A stretch of 5,320 nucleotides of DNA from Candidatus Melainabacteria bacterium (GTDB taxonomy: Bacteria; Cyanobacteriota; Vampirovibrionia; LMEP-6097), in the NCBI GenBank assembly GCA_028817775.1, contig JAPPOW010000073.1:1-5320 (forward strand). Reading direction: 5' to 3'. The position numbers and the translations under genes were made by a program. This document shows, one piece after another, positions 1 to 5,320 of the stretch. A model generated the notes under the pieces. That model ran no database searches, was not told the origin of the DNA, and saw nothing but the letters and a program-made list of their open reading frames with translations. Each line of letters starts with the position of its first letter. Within the stretch, counting starts at the first letter, position 1.

Positions 1-45
1 ATTATCCTGAAAAGTGGTAAGGGTTAAGGCATGGGTGGCTAACGT

Positions 46-54
46 TGCTATACT
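46..54 (+). promoter_or_regulatory. Extended -10 promoter candidate for ftsY
   Basis: The bases TGCTATACT form an extended -10 element: a TG dinucleotide, one spacer base, then TATACT at 49-54, which differs from TATAAT at one position. I see no good -35 hexamer about 17 bases upstream, which extended -10 promoters can do without. Transcription would be expected to start about 7 bases downstream, at 61-62, exactly where the GTG proposed as the ftsY start lies. If a longer ftsY reading frame beginning at 14 or 35 were real, this element would be coding sequence instead. Prediction from sequence only. Confidence 0.5.
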
Positions 55-61
55 AGTCGCC

Positions 62-937
62 GTGTCATTCTTCACTAACTTAGCTAAGAAAATTGGTTCT
101 GCTCTCGGGCAGAACAAGCTACTAGTTGACGATACTTACTTGGAGAATCTTGAAGCTGAACTTATTCGTTCCGATCTTGGGGTTAACCTTAGCTTAGACT
201 TCGTTGAATCAATTCGCAAGAGCCCTTGCTCAGAAGACGAAGTTGCCACTAGACTCAAAGATTTTTTATTGGCTGCCTTTGGTAAAGTTAATAAAGATCA
301 ATTCAAGCTCCAGACCGACAAGAGCAAACTCAACATTATATTAGTAGTAGGTGTCAACGGCGTTGGCAAAACCACCAATATCGGTAAGCTAGCTCATAGA
401 TTCAAGCAAGATGGTTTCAAAACCTTAATTGCAGCTGGCGACACCTTTAGAGCAGCAGCTGAAGAGCAGCTAGAGCTTTGGTCCAAACGTGCTGGAGTAG
501 ATATAGTACAACTTGAAGAAGGCAGCAAAGCTTCGACCGTGGTATTCAAAGCAATTGAGAGAGCACAAAGTGAGAACTATAATATGCTCATCATAGATAC
601 CGCTGGTCGCCTACAAAACAAAACTGACCTAATGGATGAACTGAGCAAGCTTAAACAAGTAATCGAAAAAAACACTCAAGCAGATACTTTATTAGAGACA
701 ATCTTAGTACTTGATGCCACCACTGGTTCTAACGCTATCTCTCAAGCTGAGAAATTTATGGAAGCAACTCAACTTGATTCAATTATTCTTAGTAAGTTTG
801 ACGGCACAGCCAGAGCAGGAGTAGTATTCTCAATAGCTTATAAACTCAAGCTACCTGTTAAGTTTGTTGGCTTAGGTGAAGGGCTTGAAGATATAGAAGA
901 ATTTAAGCCAGATCAATTCATAAGCAAGTATTTCTAG
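62..937 (+). CDS. ftsY: Signal recognition particle receptor FtsY (GTPase)
   Basis: FtsY is the inner-membrane receptor for the signal recognition particle. It pairs with Ffh and hydrolyses GTP to hand ribosomes making membrane proteins to the translocon. The protein is an SRP-type NG GTPase of about 292 residues without the acidic A domain of E. coli FtsY. Numbered from the first possible GTP start codon region (GTG at 14), it shows the N domain at about 36-100, the P-loop GVNGVGKTT at 113-121, DTFRAAA at 143-149, DTAGR at 195-199, LDATTGSNA at 233-241, the guanine-specificity motif SKFD with GTARAG at 260-269, and GLGEG at 286-290. The motifs differ mildly from the common TKLDGTAKGG. The frame is open from 14 (stop at 8-10). 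I prefer GTG at 62 because the protein then begins with a short amphipathic helix (SFFTNLAKKIG), as FtsY proteins usually do, and because a -10 box ends 7 bases before it. Starts at 14 or 35 would add a hydrophobic stretch. Identity is certain; the start is not. Confidence 0.96.
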   Translation: MSFFTNLAKKIGSALGQNKLLVDDTYLENLEAELIRSDLGVNLSLDFVESIRKSPCSEDEVATRLKDFLLAAFGKVNKDQFKLQTDKSKLNIILVVGVNGVGKTTNIGKLAHRFKQDGFKTLIAAGDTFRAAAEEQLELWSKRAGVDIVQLEEGSKASTVVFKAIERAQSENYNMLIIDTAGRLQNKTDLMDELSKLKQVIEKNTQADTLLETILVLDATTGSNAISQAEKFMEATQLDSIILSKFDGTARAGVVFSIAYKLKLPVKFVGLGEGLEDIEEFKPDQFISKYF

Positions 938-938
938 A

Positions 939-1382
939 TTACAAACCAGAGACGGTAACAATACTCATTTTAGCAATACCAAGGCCTGCAGCTGCATCCA
1001 TCGCCCCCACTACATATTTTTGCCTAGTTTCAGCATCCGCCACGATATTAAGTGGTGCCTCTTTGTAGTCAGGATCAGCCATTATTTCCTGCAAACGCTC
1101 AGCCACTCGCTCACCAACTTCATTAGCAGCAATTGGCTCAGTATCAAGTTTTTTGTTATTAATTGCGATCATACCCTCTGAATCAATTTCTAAATTGATT
1201 ACTTTTGCGTTTTTAACTGCCTTACCGTATTGAGCTTTGGGTGGGTCAATCTTAAGAGCAGTTTGATTGATCAAGGGGGCAATGACAATCATAATCAAAA
1301 ACAAGATCAAAAACACATCCGTCAAAGGAGTGATATTAATCTCTGAGAAGTCGCCGCCACCATCGTTTGAACTAAATGCCAT
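939..1382 (-). CDS. exbD: ExbD/TolR family biopolymer transport protein
   Basis: ExbD is the rotor-like partner inside the ExbB channel of the proton-driven motor that powers TonB. The 147-residue length is close to E. coli ExbD (141). The family plan is visible: a short cytoplasmic N-terminus with a Gly-Asp patch (7-11), the entry motif EINITPLTDV (14-23), one membrane helix at about 20-38, and a periplasmic domain from about 45 to the end. Asp22 aligns with the essential proton-carrying Asp25 of E. coli ExbD, and an Ala-Pro pair (35-36) closes the helix as in E. coli. The start ATG lies 9 bases after the exbB stop and has a perfect AGGAG site, so the two genes are almost surely co-transcribed. 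The gene ends one base from the convergent ftsY stop. TolR is the alternative name for such a protein; the order tonB-exbB-exbD, with no tolB or pal in view, favours ExbD. Confidence 0.93.
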   Translation of the reverse strand: MAFSSNDGGGDFSEINITPLTDVFLILFLIMIVIAPLINQTALKIDPPKAQYGKAVKNAKVINLEIDSEGMIAINNKKLDTEPIAANEVGERVAERLQEIMADPDYKEAPLNIVADAETRQKYVVGAMDAAAGLGIAKMSIVTVSGL

Positions 1383-1388
1383 TTTAAT

Positions 1389-1393
1389 CTCCT
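1389..1393 (-). promoter_or_regulatory. Ribosome binding site of exbD
   Basis: AGGAG on the - strand lies 6 bases before the exbD ATG and overlaps the TAG stop of exbB (1392-1394). This arrangement allows ribosomes finishing exbB to start exbD directly, which supports translational coupling and fixes the exbD start. Confidence 0.85.
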
Positions 1394-2195
1394 ACTTCAA
1401 AAAATCAGGGTAATCTGGTTTGTCCTGATTTTGATTGGCTCCGACATAAGCTTGGTCACTCTCTTCAACTTCAGCAAGATCATTAAATTCAGCAAAATCT
1501 ACAGTCGAGAAGCTCAAGAAAAGTAATTTCAAGAGCTGAAAATCATCACCATAACGGCGCACTATATTACTAAACCAGTTATAAGCAACTACTGCAATGA
1601 TCGCAATAAACAAACCATATCCAGTTGCTATCAAAGCATTAGAGATCTCACCAATCATTGTCAGTGAGGCACCATCAGAGCCTAGGCTCATTCTAAACAA
1701 GGCCTTGATTACACCAGATACTGTTCCAAATAAACCAAGGAAGGGAGCCACTGCACCAATGGTTGCAAGTATCGGCAAGTACTTCTGTAGCTTGCGTGTT
1801 ACTAGGTTTACAGTAATGTCATAAGCTCGAGAGAAATCTTCCTTCTGCACCGCAAGCAAGCGAACACCTTCTTCAGCAACTTCACCAACTACGCTACCCA
1901 ATTGGGCTGAAAGCATTTGCGCAGCTTCCAGATTACCCTTCTCTAATTGCATCTGCAAGTTATGAATAAAAACTGAAATATCGCGATTGTTCTTGTTATA
2001 GAACATTGAGCGCTCAATAATCACTCCAAATACCAATAAAGAACAGAGCGAAATTGGGATCGAGGAAATAAAATCTGCTTGGAAATATTCCCAAAATGCG
2101 TGAAAGAAATTAAAGCCTTGCTCAGCGGCACCTTCAGTTAAGCCCGCTGCCTCAGCTAATCCTAATCCTTCTTCTACTATCGTTTCTTCATTCAT
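1392..2195 (-). CDS. exbB: ExbB/TolQ/MotA family proton channel protein
   Basis: ExbB forms the inner-membrane ring that, with ExbD, conducts protons and drives TonB. The 267-residue protein has the family plan: an N-terminal segment with acidic residues (1-43), helix 1 at about 45-61, a long cytoplasmic loop (64-135), helix 2 at about 138-163 with the signature APFLGLFGTVSG (150-161), and helix 3 at about 184-206 with ALIATGYGL (187-195). Thr158 and Thr191 align with the pore residues Thr148 and Thr181 of E. coli ExbB. The position equivalent to E. coli Glu176 is Asn186. The C-terminal tail (about 238-267) is acidic and polar. The ATG has AGGAG 6 bases upstream, and the gene begins 66 bases after tonB ends. 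TolQ is the alternative; gene order and partners favour ExbB. Confidence 0.94.
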   Translation of the reverse strand: MNEETIVEEGLGLAEAAGLTEGAAEQGFNFFHAFWEYFQADFISSIPISLCSLLVFGVIIERSMFYNKNNRDISVFIHNLQMQLEKGNLEAAQMLSAQLGSVVGEVAEEGVRLLAVQKEDFSRAYDITVNLVTRKLQKYLPILATIGAVAPFLGLFGTVSGVIKALFRMSLGSDGASLTMIGEISNALIATGYGLFIAIIAVVAYNWFSNIVRRYGDDFQLLKLLFLSFSTVDFAEFNDLAEVEESDQAYVGANQNQDKPDYPDFLK

Positions 2196-2201
2196 AATCT
2201 T

Positions 2202-2206
2202 CTCCT
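2202..2206 (-). promoter_or_regulatory. Ribosome binding site of exbB
   Basis: AGGAG on the - strand lies 6 bases before the exbB ATG, the same spacing as for exbD. It sits just downstream of the REP-like hairpin and remains outside that hairpin's stem, so it should stay accessible. Confidence 0.85.
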
Positions 2207-2218
2207 ATCTTATCATTT

Positions 2219-2252
2219 GTCATCCTGAGGAGCCGTAGGCAACGTCAGGACC
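2219..2252. repeat. REP-like imperfect hairpin between tonB and exbB
   Basis: The + strand has TCCTGA (2223-2228) and its exact inverted copy TCAGGA (2245-2250). Between them lies an inner stem GCC/GGC with a GTA loop (2232-2240), separated from the outer stem by an unpaired GGA/AACG bulge. From memory, the opening GTCATCCTGAGGAGC and the whole layout resemble a short intergenic repeat family seen in many bacterial and metagenomic genomes, often in forms like GTCATCCTGAGCGAAGCGAA. There is no T-run after it on the - strand, so it does not look like an intrinsic terminator. It may act as an mRNA-stability or attenuation element within the operon. Only one copy is in this window. Confidence 0.55.
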
Positions 2253-2261
2253 TCCATAAAC

Positions 2262-3668
2262 TTAATACCTAATCCTTTGTGAGGTCGTATAATCAAAACT
2301 AAACTCAATTTCAATTGGCTCAGTCGCCCCCTCTGGCAAGAAACCAAATGGCGATGATTTGGTAATCGCCTCCATCGCAGCAATATTCGCGTCAGGGAAG
2401 ACACTCTTTTGTACCAAAACCAAATCAGAGAGAGTACCATCCGGATTAATTGTAAACTTGGCAATGATTCGATTGGATTCAGTACCCCGTGGTGGCTTCC
2501 ATGACATCTTGACCTTTCTTTGTAGCGCTGACATATAAGGTCCAAAATTTATTGAAGCACTAGCACCAATACTTACTGGACCGCGAGGGTTTTTATTAGG
2601 AGCAGCATTGGCATCTGCACCAAGTCCACCACCAGCACCGGTGCCAGCCAATATATCTGGTGCTCTTGGAATCGATGACAAACGAGCAACTAGGTTAGTA
2701 TTACGCGAAACCGGACCATTGCTATGTTCACTACTCACTGGTGAAGGACTAGGGCTTGGGCTAGAACGACCAGCTGCAATATCACTATTAGGGGAATAAT
2801 CAAGCAGCTTAGGCAAAGCCTTGCTTTGTTTATTGACTTGATTACTTTGCTTAATAGCCTCACGCAAAACCTTAGGTCGTGGGATCAAAGTTTTCGGACT
2901 AGGTTTAGGTTTACTCAACCTTGGTGGTCTAGCTTTGGGCTTTGGACTTGGCTTAGTCACTGACTTTGGTTTTGGTCTTGGTTTTGATTTCGGCGCTGGT
3001 GGCTTCTTTTGCTTAACTGGTTTAGCTGGTGGTAAGCTTGGCTTACCCTTAGGCTTAGAAGGCGGTGTAACTGCTTTCTTGGGATCATGTTTACCTGAAT
3101 CCTTACTTGATTTAGTTGACTTACGCTTAGACTTAGTCAATCGTTTAGCTGGCGTGCCCTGAGCCACAAACTCAATCCTAGAGACCTGCACCTGCGGTCG
3201 CGGCTTATAGCTAACCAAAACTGTGATCATAATCCAGAGCAGAATTGCAATGTGGATAGCATAAGAAACTGAACTTGATTCCTTAAACAAATCATCTTCT
3301 TGACGCAATTTTTCTTGACTTTGAAAAATATCAAAGAGAATAAAGGCTAGAAAACAAAAGTTACCAGCAAACAAAGTATTAGAGACGGTACCAGGAAACT
3401 TAAGCTCATCAACTATCTCACGCGAAAGCTCAAGATCTAGGTAAGGCACACTATCTAAAAGCCGTGCCAGCGTTGCAAGTGTCGCCTCATCCAAACTACC
3501 AATAATGGCTACTACAATTGCAAAAATTAAAGTAATGCCAAAGGCAATAAGATAGAAAAAGTTTTTATTGGAAACAGATTTGGAACGCTCTATAGAGCCA
3601 GCTAAATCAGCTGCACTTTCTTGCGTCTTGACTATTAATTTGGGATATTTGCGCGTATCTGTTGCCAT
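2262..3668 (-). CDS. tonB: TonB/TolA-like energy transducer with three predicted membrane helices
   Basis: The product should carry proton-motive energy from the ExbB-ExbD motor across the periplasm. Visible in order along 468 residues: a cytoplasmic N-terminus (1-36); predicted helix 1 (about 37-58); a 35-40 residue loop; helix 2 (about 97-115); a charged loop (117-130); helix 3 (about 134-154); a Pro/Lys-rich stretch (172-270); a linker with a Ser-Pro run (302-310) and a Gly-rich patch (341-350); and a TonB-type C-terminal domain (about 376-460). That last domain shows YMSALQRKV, WKPP, KFTINPDGTLSD and a closing IEFSFDY. Helix 3 begins with Ser135-Tyr-Ala-Ile-His139, matching the Ser-x3-His motif of TonB/TolA anchors (Ser16/His20 in E. 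coli TonB). E. coli TonB has 239 residues and one helix, so helices 1-2 are an addition. The ATG at 3668 has no Shine-Dalgarno; the frame is closed by TAG at 3690-3692 and no other Met occurs before residue 147. TolA is the main alternative name. Confidence 0.88.
   Translation of the reverse strand: MATDTRKYPKLIVKTQESAADLAGSIERSKSVSNKNFFYLIAFGITLIFAIVVAIIGSLDEATLATLARLLDSVPYLDLELSREIVDELKFPGTVSNTLFAGNFCFLAFILFDIFQSQEKLRQEDDLFKESSSVSYAIHIAILLWIMITVLVSYKPRPQVQVSRIEFVAQGTPAKRLTKSKRKSTKSSKDSGKHDPKKAVTPPSKPKGKPSLPPAKPVKQKKPPAPKSKPRPKPKSVTKPSPKPKARPPRLSKPKPSPKTLIPRPKVLREAIKQSNQVNKQSKALPKLLDYSPNSDIAAGRSSPSPSPSPVSSEHSNGPVSRNTNLVARLSSIPRAPDILAGTGAGGGLGADANAAPNKNPRGPVSIGASASINFGPYMSALQRKVKMSWKPPRGTESNRIIAKFTINPDGTLSDLVLVQKSVFPDANIAAMEAITKSSPFGFLPEGATEPIEIEFSFDYTTSQRIRY
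2859..3155 (-). repeat. Low-complexity Pro/Lys-rich spacer coding region of tonB
   Basis: This part of the TonB-like gene codes for residues 172-270, dominated by Pro and Lys with some Ser and Arg, in runs such as KPRPKPKS and KPSPKPK. Known TonB proteins use a similar extended Pro-Lys and Pro-Glu segment to span the periplasm. Here there are almost no acidic residues, unlike E. coli TonB, which alternates Glu-Pro and Lys-Pro. At DNA level the + strand is a run of TTGG/TTTGG-like units, which creates a spurious Gly/Phe/Leu-rich open frame on the opposite strand. Confidence 0.8.
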
Positions 3669-3680
3669 AAGCAGCGAGGC

Positions 3681-3729
3681 ATTATATACCTATTCATATT
3701 CTATTATATAGTTGTTAAGATAGAGTCAA
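3681..3729 (-). promoter_or_regulatory. Promoter region of the tonB-exbB-exbD operon
   Basis: Read on the - strand, this stretch holds two perfect TATAAT boxes: one at 3703-3708, preceded by TTGACT at 3724-3729 with a 15-base spacer (short of the ideal 17), and one at 3681-3686, only 12 bases before the tonB ATG. The first would give a leader of about 28 bases; the second a leader of about 5 bases. Neither leader has an AGGAG-type site in front of the ATG at 3668. The second box has no recognisable -35. Which box is used cannot be decided from sequence. Confidence 0.55.
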
Positions 3730-3743
3730 AACACGCATCGCGC
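3728..3743 (-). terminator. Weak intrinsic terminator candidate after the DUF2341/LamG gene
   Basis: On the - strand, GCGCG-ATG-CGTGT can fold into a stem of about 5 pairs, including G-U wobbles, followed at once by TTTT (3728-3731). It begins 8 bases after the TAG of the surface-protein gene, the right place for a terminator. The stem and T-run are short, and the T-run overlaps the TTGACT proposed as a -35 for tonB, so read-through into tonB is quite possible. Confidence 0.3.
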
Positions 3744-3751
3744 AAGATAAG

Positions 3752-5320
3752 CTACTCACCAAAGATAAAGATACTTGCAGGACTGTTAATAGTAGAACTT
3801 CCACCTTCAGAAGTGAATCTCCAGCTTTGGGTATTGCGGAAACCAATGAAGGCATTAGAGCCTGTATCTTCAATCGCCCCATCATCAATTTCGATATAGT
3901 ATTCTGTGTTAGCTGTTAAGTTGGAACTTGGGTTGATAGTTACTGTAGCGCCGGAAATAGTGCAAGAACCAATTGCAATAGCTTCCACTGTTGAATTGTC
4001 ACTAATTAGTTTGAGGGTGATATTGCCGGAACCAGCTTGAACATTTTCATTAAAGGTGATGGTGAAATTGGCTGCAAGTGGGAATCTATCCTGTCTATGG
4101 TTTGGGTAAGTTGATAAGACTTTTGGTAAACCATCATCACCCACCCCTTCAACTGTTGAACCGACTGTATAGAAAGTTGAAGCTGAGTTTTGGTTATTGT
4201 ATTCAGTATTGATCCAGTCAGAAGAACGTACTTTGCTGGCAATATGAATTTCATCAAGTTTGCCATCAAACTCATATTGAGTAGCTGAATCGGTTCGTCT
4301 ACCAATATCCCAAGTTGAAACTAAAGTAGGTGCGCTGTAAGCAGTGGTCGATGAGCCAGTACTAGAGCCATCAAGATACATATAGTAATTGTCACTAGTG
4401 AAATTATAATCACAGCTTACATGGTGCCAGTTGGTGTCTGAAGTAGCACTAGCTGCATCAATAATTGCGTTGGAGCCTGAGCGACAGTGGTATTTATCAT
4501 TAGTACTGCCGTCATACCAAACTTGGAAATTGTCAGCATCACCGGTATACATCTGCCAAGCACCAAAGTCCGCGGTGGTGACATCTAATTTTGCCCAGAA
4601 GCTAATAGTACCAGTGTTGACACTAAAACCAGTCGAGCTTGCATTGATATAGTCATCAGTACCATCCATGTCACTACCATTGCCGACTTGTCCGGCGACC
4701 TTGTCAGCACTGGTCATTGAGCCAGAGGCTGTTCCATGCAAGTCGTTGCTAACACTATTGGCTGTAGTGGCACTAGGATCATCGTTCATATGGTAGACGG
4801 CGACATAGCCATTGGACCAAACTCCATACTTGCCATTAGGATCATCAGCGTTTAAGGTAGTAGCGTTGGCGTTGTTGTAATAGATATAGAATATAGTGTC
4901 TGCTGAAGCATCTAAGAAAGGAGCTTTGAACCAAAGTTCACCTTGGTTGTTGGTGGTATCGATACTGACAAGTTCGGTTGGCAGCAAAGTTAAGCCATCA
5001 CCTTGGGTGATTCTAATTTCACCACCATCGGAGCGGACATTGCCAAAGAAATTAGCAGAACTTAAGTCACTTAGATCAATATAGACAGGGAAGTCTGTTA
5101 GGTCACCATTGACTTTGGTATTGTCTACAGTGAGTTTGAGCCTGCTATTCCAAGCGCTATTGGTCCAGCCATTACTAACAGCGCCGCCTCCACCACCGCC
5201 AGCAACTGTAGTAAAATTCCATGTCCCATTGTCAGCTATGCCAGCATAGGAATTACTAACGACATCATCAAAGTTTGTTGCAGCTATATTGACATAGTAG
5301 CCAGTACTATTTGCAAAATC
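3752..5320 (-). CDS. Secreted multidomain protein, C-terminal part: Ig-like, DUF2341, LamG, Ig-like
   Basis: The frame is open to the window edge, so the N-terminus, including any signal peptide, is missing; 522 residues are visible. Numbered from the edge: residues 1-38 resemble the end of an SbsA-type bacterial Ig-like domain (Big_5 family; Y8-Y9-V10, then GIADNGTWNFTT at 27-38); 41-46 are six glycines; about 57-151 match DUF2341 (WNSRLKLTV, LTDFPVYIDL, IFYIYYNNA); about 171-387 match a LamG/concanavalin-like domain (YVAVYHMNDD, MDGTDDYI, ISFWAKLD, LDEIHIAS); about 398-506 are a full Big_5 domain (FTITFNENVQAGSGNITL, TVTINPSSNLTANTEYYI, SWRFTS). It is rich in Asn, Ser, Thr and Asp and low in Lys, typical of exported surface proteins. 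I see no C-terminal anchor or sorting signal. LamG suggests carbohydrate or protein binding; the actual ligand is unknown. A TTG at 4987 can look like a start but lies inside the DUF2341 domain. Confidence 0.88.
   Translation of the reverse strand, partial: DFANSTGYYVNIAATNFDDVVSNSYAGIADNGTWNFTTVAGGGGGGAVSNGWTNSAWNSRLKLTVDNTKVNGDLTDFPVYIDLSDLSSANFFGNVRSDGGEIRITQGDGLTLLPTELVSIDTTNNQGELWFKAPFLDASADTIFYIYYNNANATTLNADDPNGKYGVWSNGYVAVYHMNDDPSATTANSVSNDLHGTASGSMTSADKVAGQVGNGSDMDGTDDYINASSTGFSVNTGTISFWAKLDVTTADFGAWQMYTGDADNFQVWYDGSTNDKYHCRSGSNAIIDAASATSDTNWHHVSCDYNFTSDNYYMYLDGSSTGSSTTAYSAPTLVSTWDIGRRTDSATQYEFDGKLDEIHIASKVRSSDWINTEYNNQNSASTFYTVGSTVEGVGDDGLPKVLSTYPNHRQDRFPLAANFTITFNENVQAGSGNITLKLISDNSTVEAIAIGSCTISGATVTINPSSNLTANTEYYIEIDDGAIEDTGSNAFIGFRNTQSWRFTSEGGSSTINSPASIFIFGE

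Noticed and set aside
31..42. ATG GGT GGC TAA mini-frame preceded by TTAAGG, upstream of ftsY
   Set aside because: Three codons only, and it would not be transcribed from the promoter proposed at 46-54; probably chance.
987..996. Perfect 10-base palindrome TGCAGCTGCA near the 3' end of exbD, considered as a terminator for ftsY
   Set aside because: It encodes the Ala-Ala-Ala stretch of ExbD, leaves no loop, and has no T-run after it on either strand.
1597..1824. 75-codon open frame on the + strand within exbB
   Set aside because: It is antisense to the most conserved part of ExbB (helices 2 and 3), and no ribosome site or family motif is apparent.
2213..2545. 110-codon open frame on the - strand overlapping the tonB 3' end and the gap before exbB
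   Set aside because: It lies out of frame over the conserved TonB C-terminal domain, has a composition unlike its neighbours, shows no family motif, and runs through the REP-like hairpin. It is an out-of-frame shadow.
2935..3162. Gly/Phe/Leu-rich open frame on the + strand
   Set aside because: This is the antisense reading of the Pro/Lys-rich TonB spacer; the repeated look comes from that low-complexity DNA.
4006..4305. 99-codon open frame on the - strand within the surface-protein gene
   Set aside because: It is out of frame under the LamG and Ig-like coding sequence, with no recognisable domain.
4985..4987. TTG as the start codon of the DUF2341/LamG protein
   Set aside because: The same frame continues without a stop to the window edge and encodes the first half of DUF2341 and part of an Ig-like domain, so the true start is outside the window.

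Overview
The window looks like ordinary chromosomal DNA from a diderm (Gram-negative-type) bacterium. The grounds are a TonB/ExbB/ExbD energy-transduction set, which implies an outer membrane, together with a housekeeping ftsY. The standard genetic code fits every gene, and the sequence is moderately AT-rich by eye. I cannot name the phylum. The unusual TonB suggests a lineage distant from the Proteobacteria, but that is only an impression.

Layout. At 62-937 on the + strand is ftsY, the signal recognition particle receptor. Everything else is on the - strand. Read in its own direction (high to low coordinates), the - strand carries: the C-terminal 522 codons of a large secreted or surface protein (5320-3752; tail of an SbsA-type Ig-like domain, six-glycine linker, DUF2341, LamG, second SbsA-type Ig-like domain); an 83-base gap with a weak terminator candidate and -10 boxes; tonB (3668-2262); a 66-base gap with a REP-like hairpin; exbB (2195-1392); and exbD (1382-939). 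ftsY and exbD converge with one base between their stop codons.

How the genes work together. ExbB and ExbD should form the proton-driven motor in the inner membrane, and the TonB-like protein should carry that energy across the periplasm. The three genes form a compact unit in the order tonB-exbB-exbD, with perfect AGGAG ribosome sites before exbB and exbD. The TonB-like protein is unusual: the normal single anchor, with its Ser-x3-His motif, is the third of three predicted membrane helices. ExbB keeps both pore threonines but has Asn where E. coli ExbB has Glu176. The surface protein upstream may or may not be linked to the motor; it sits on the same strand, but a plausible promoter lies between it and tonB.

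ftsY and tonB, the first genes after their probable promoters, both lack a Shine-Dalgarno site and have a -10 box almost touching the start codon. This suggests leaderless or near-leaderless transcripts. I see no RNA genes, CRISPR array, insertion sequence or attachment site. No stretch longer than 300 bases lacks a gene. I found no clearly new system; the best leads are the three-helix TonB, the ExbB substitution and the DUF2341/LamG neighbour.
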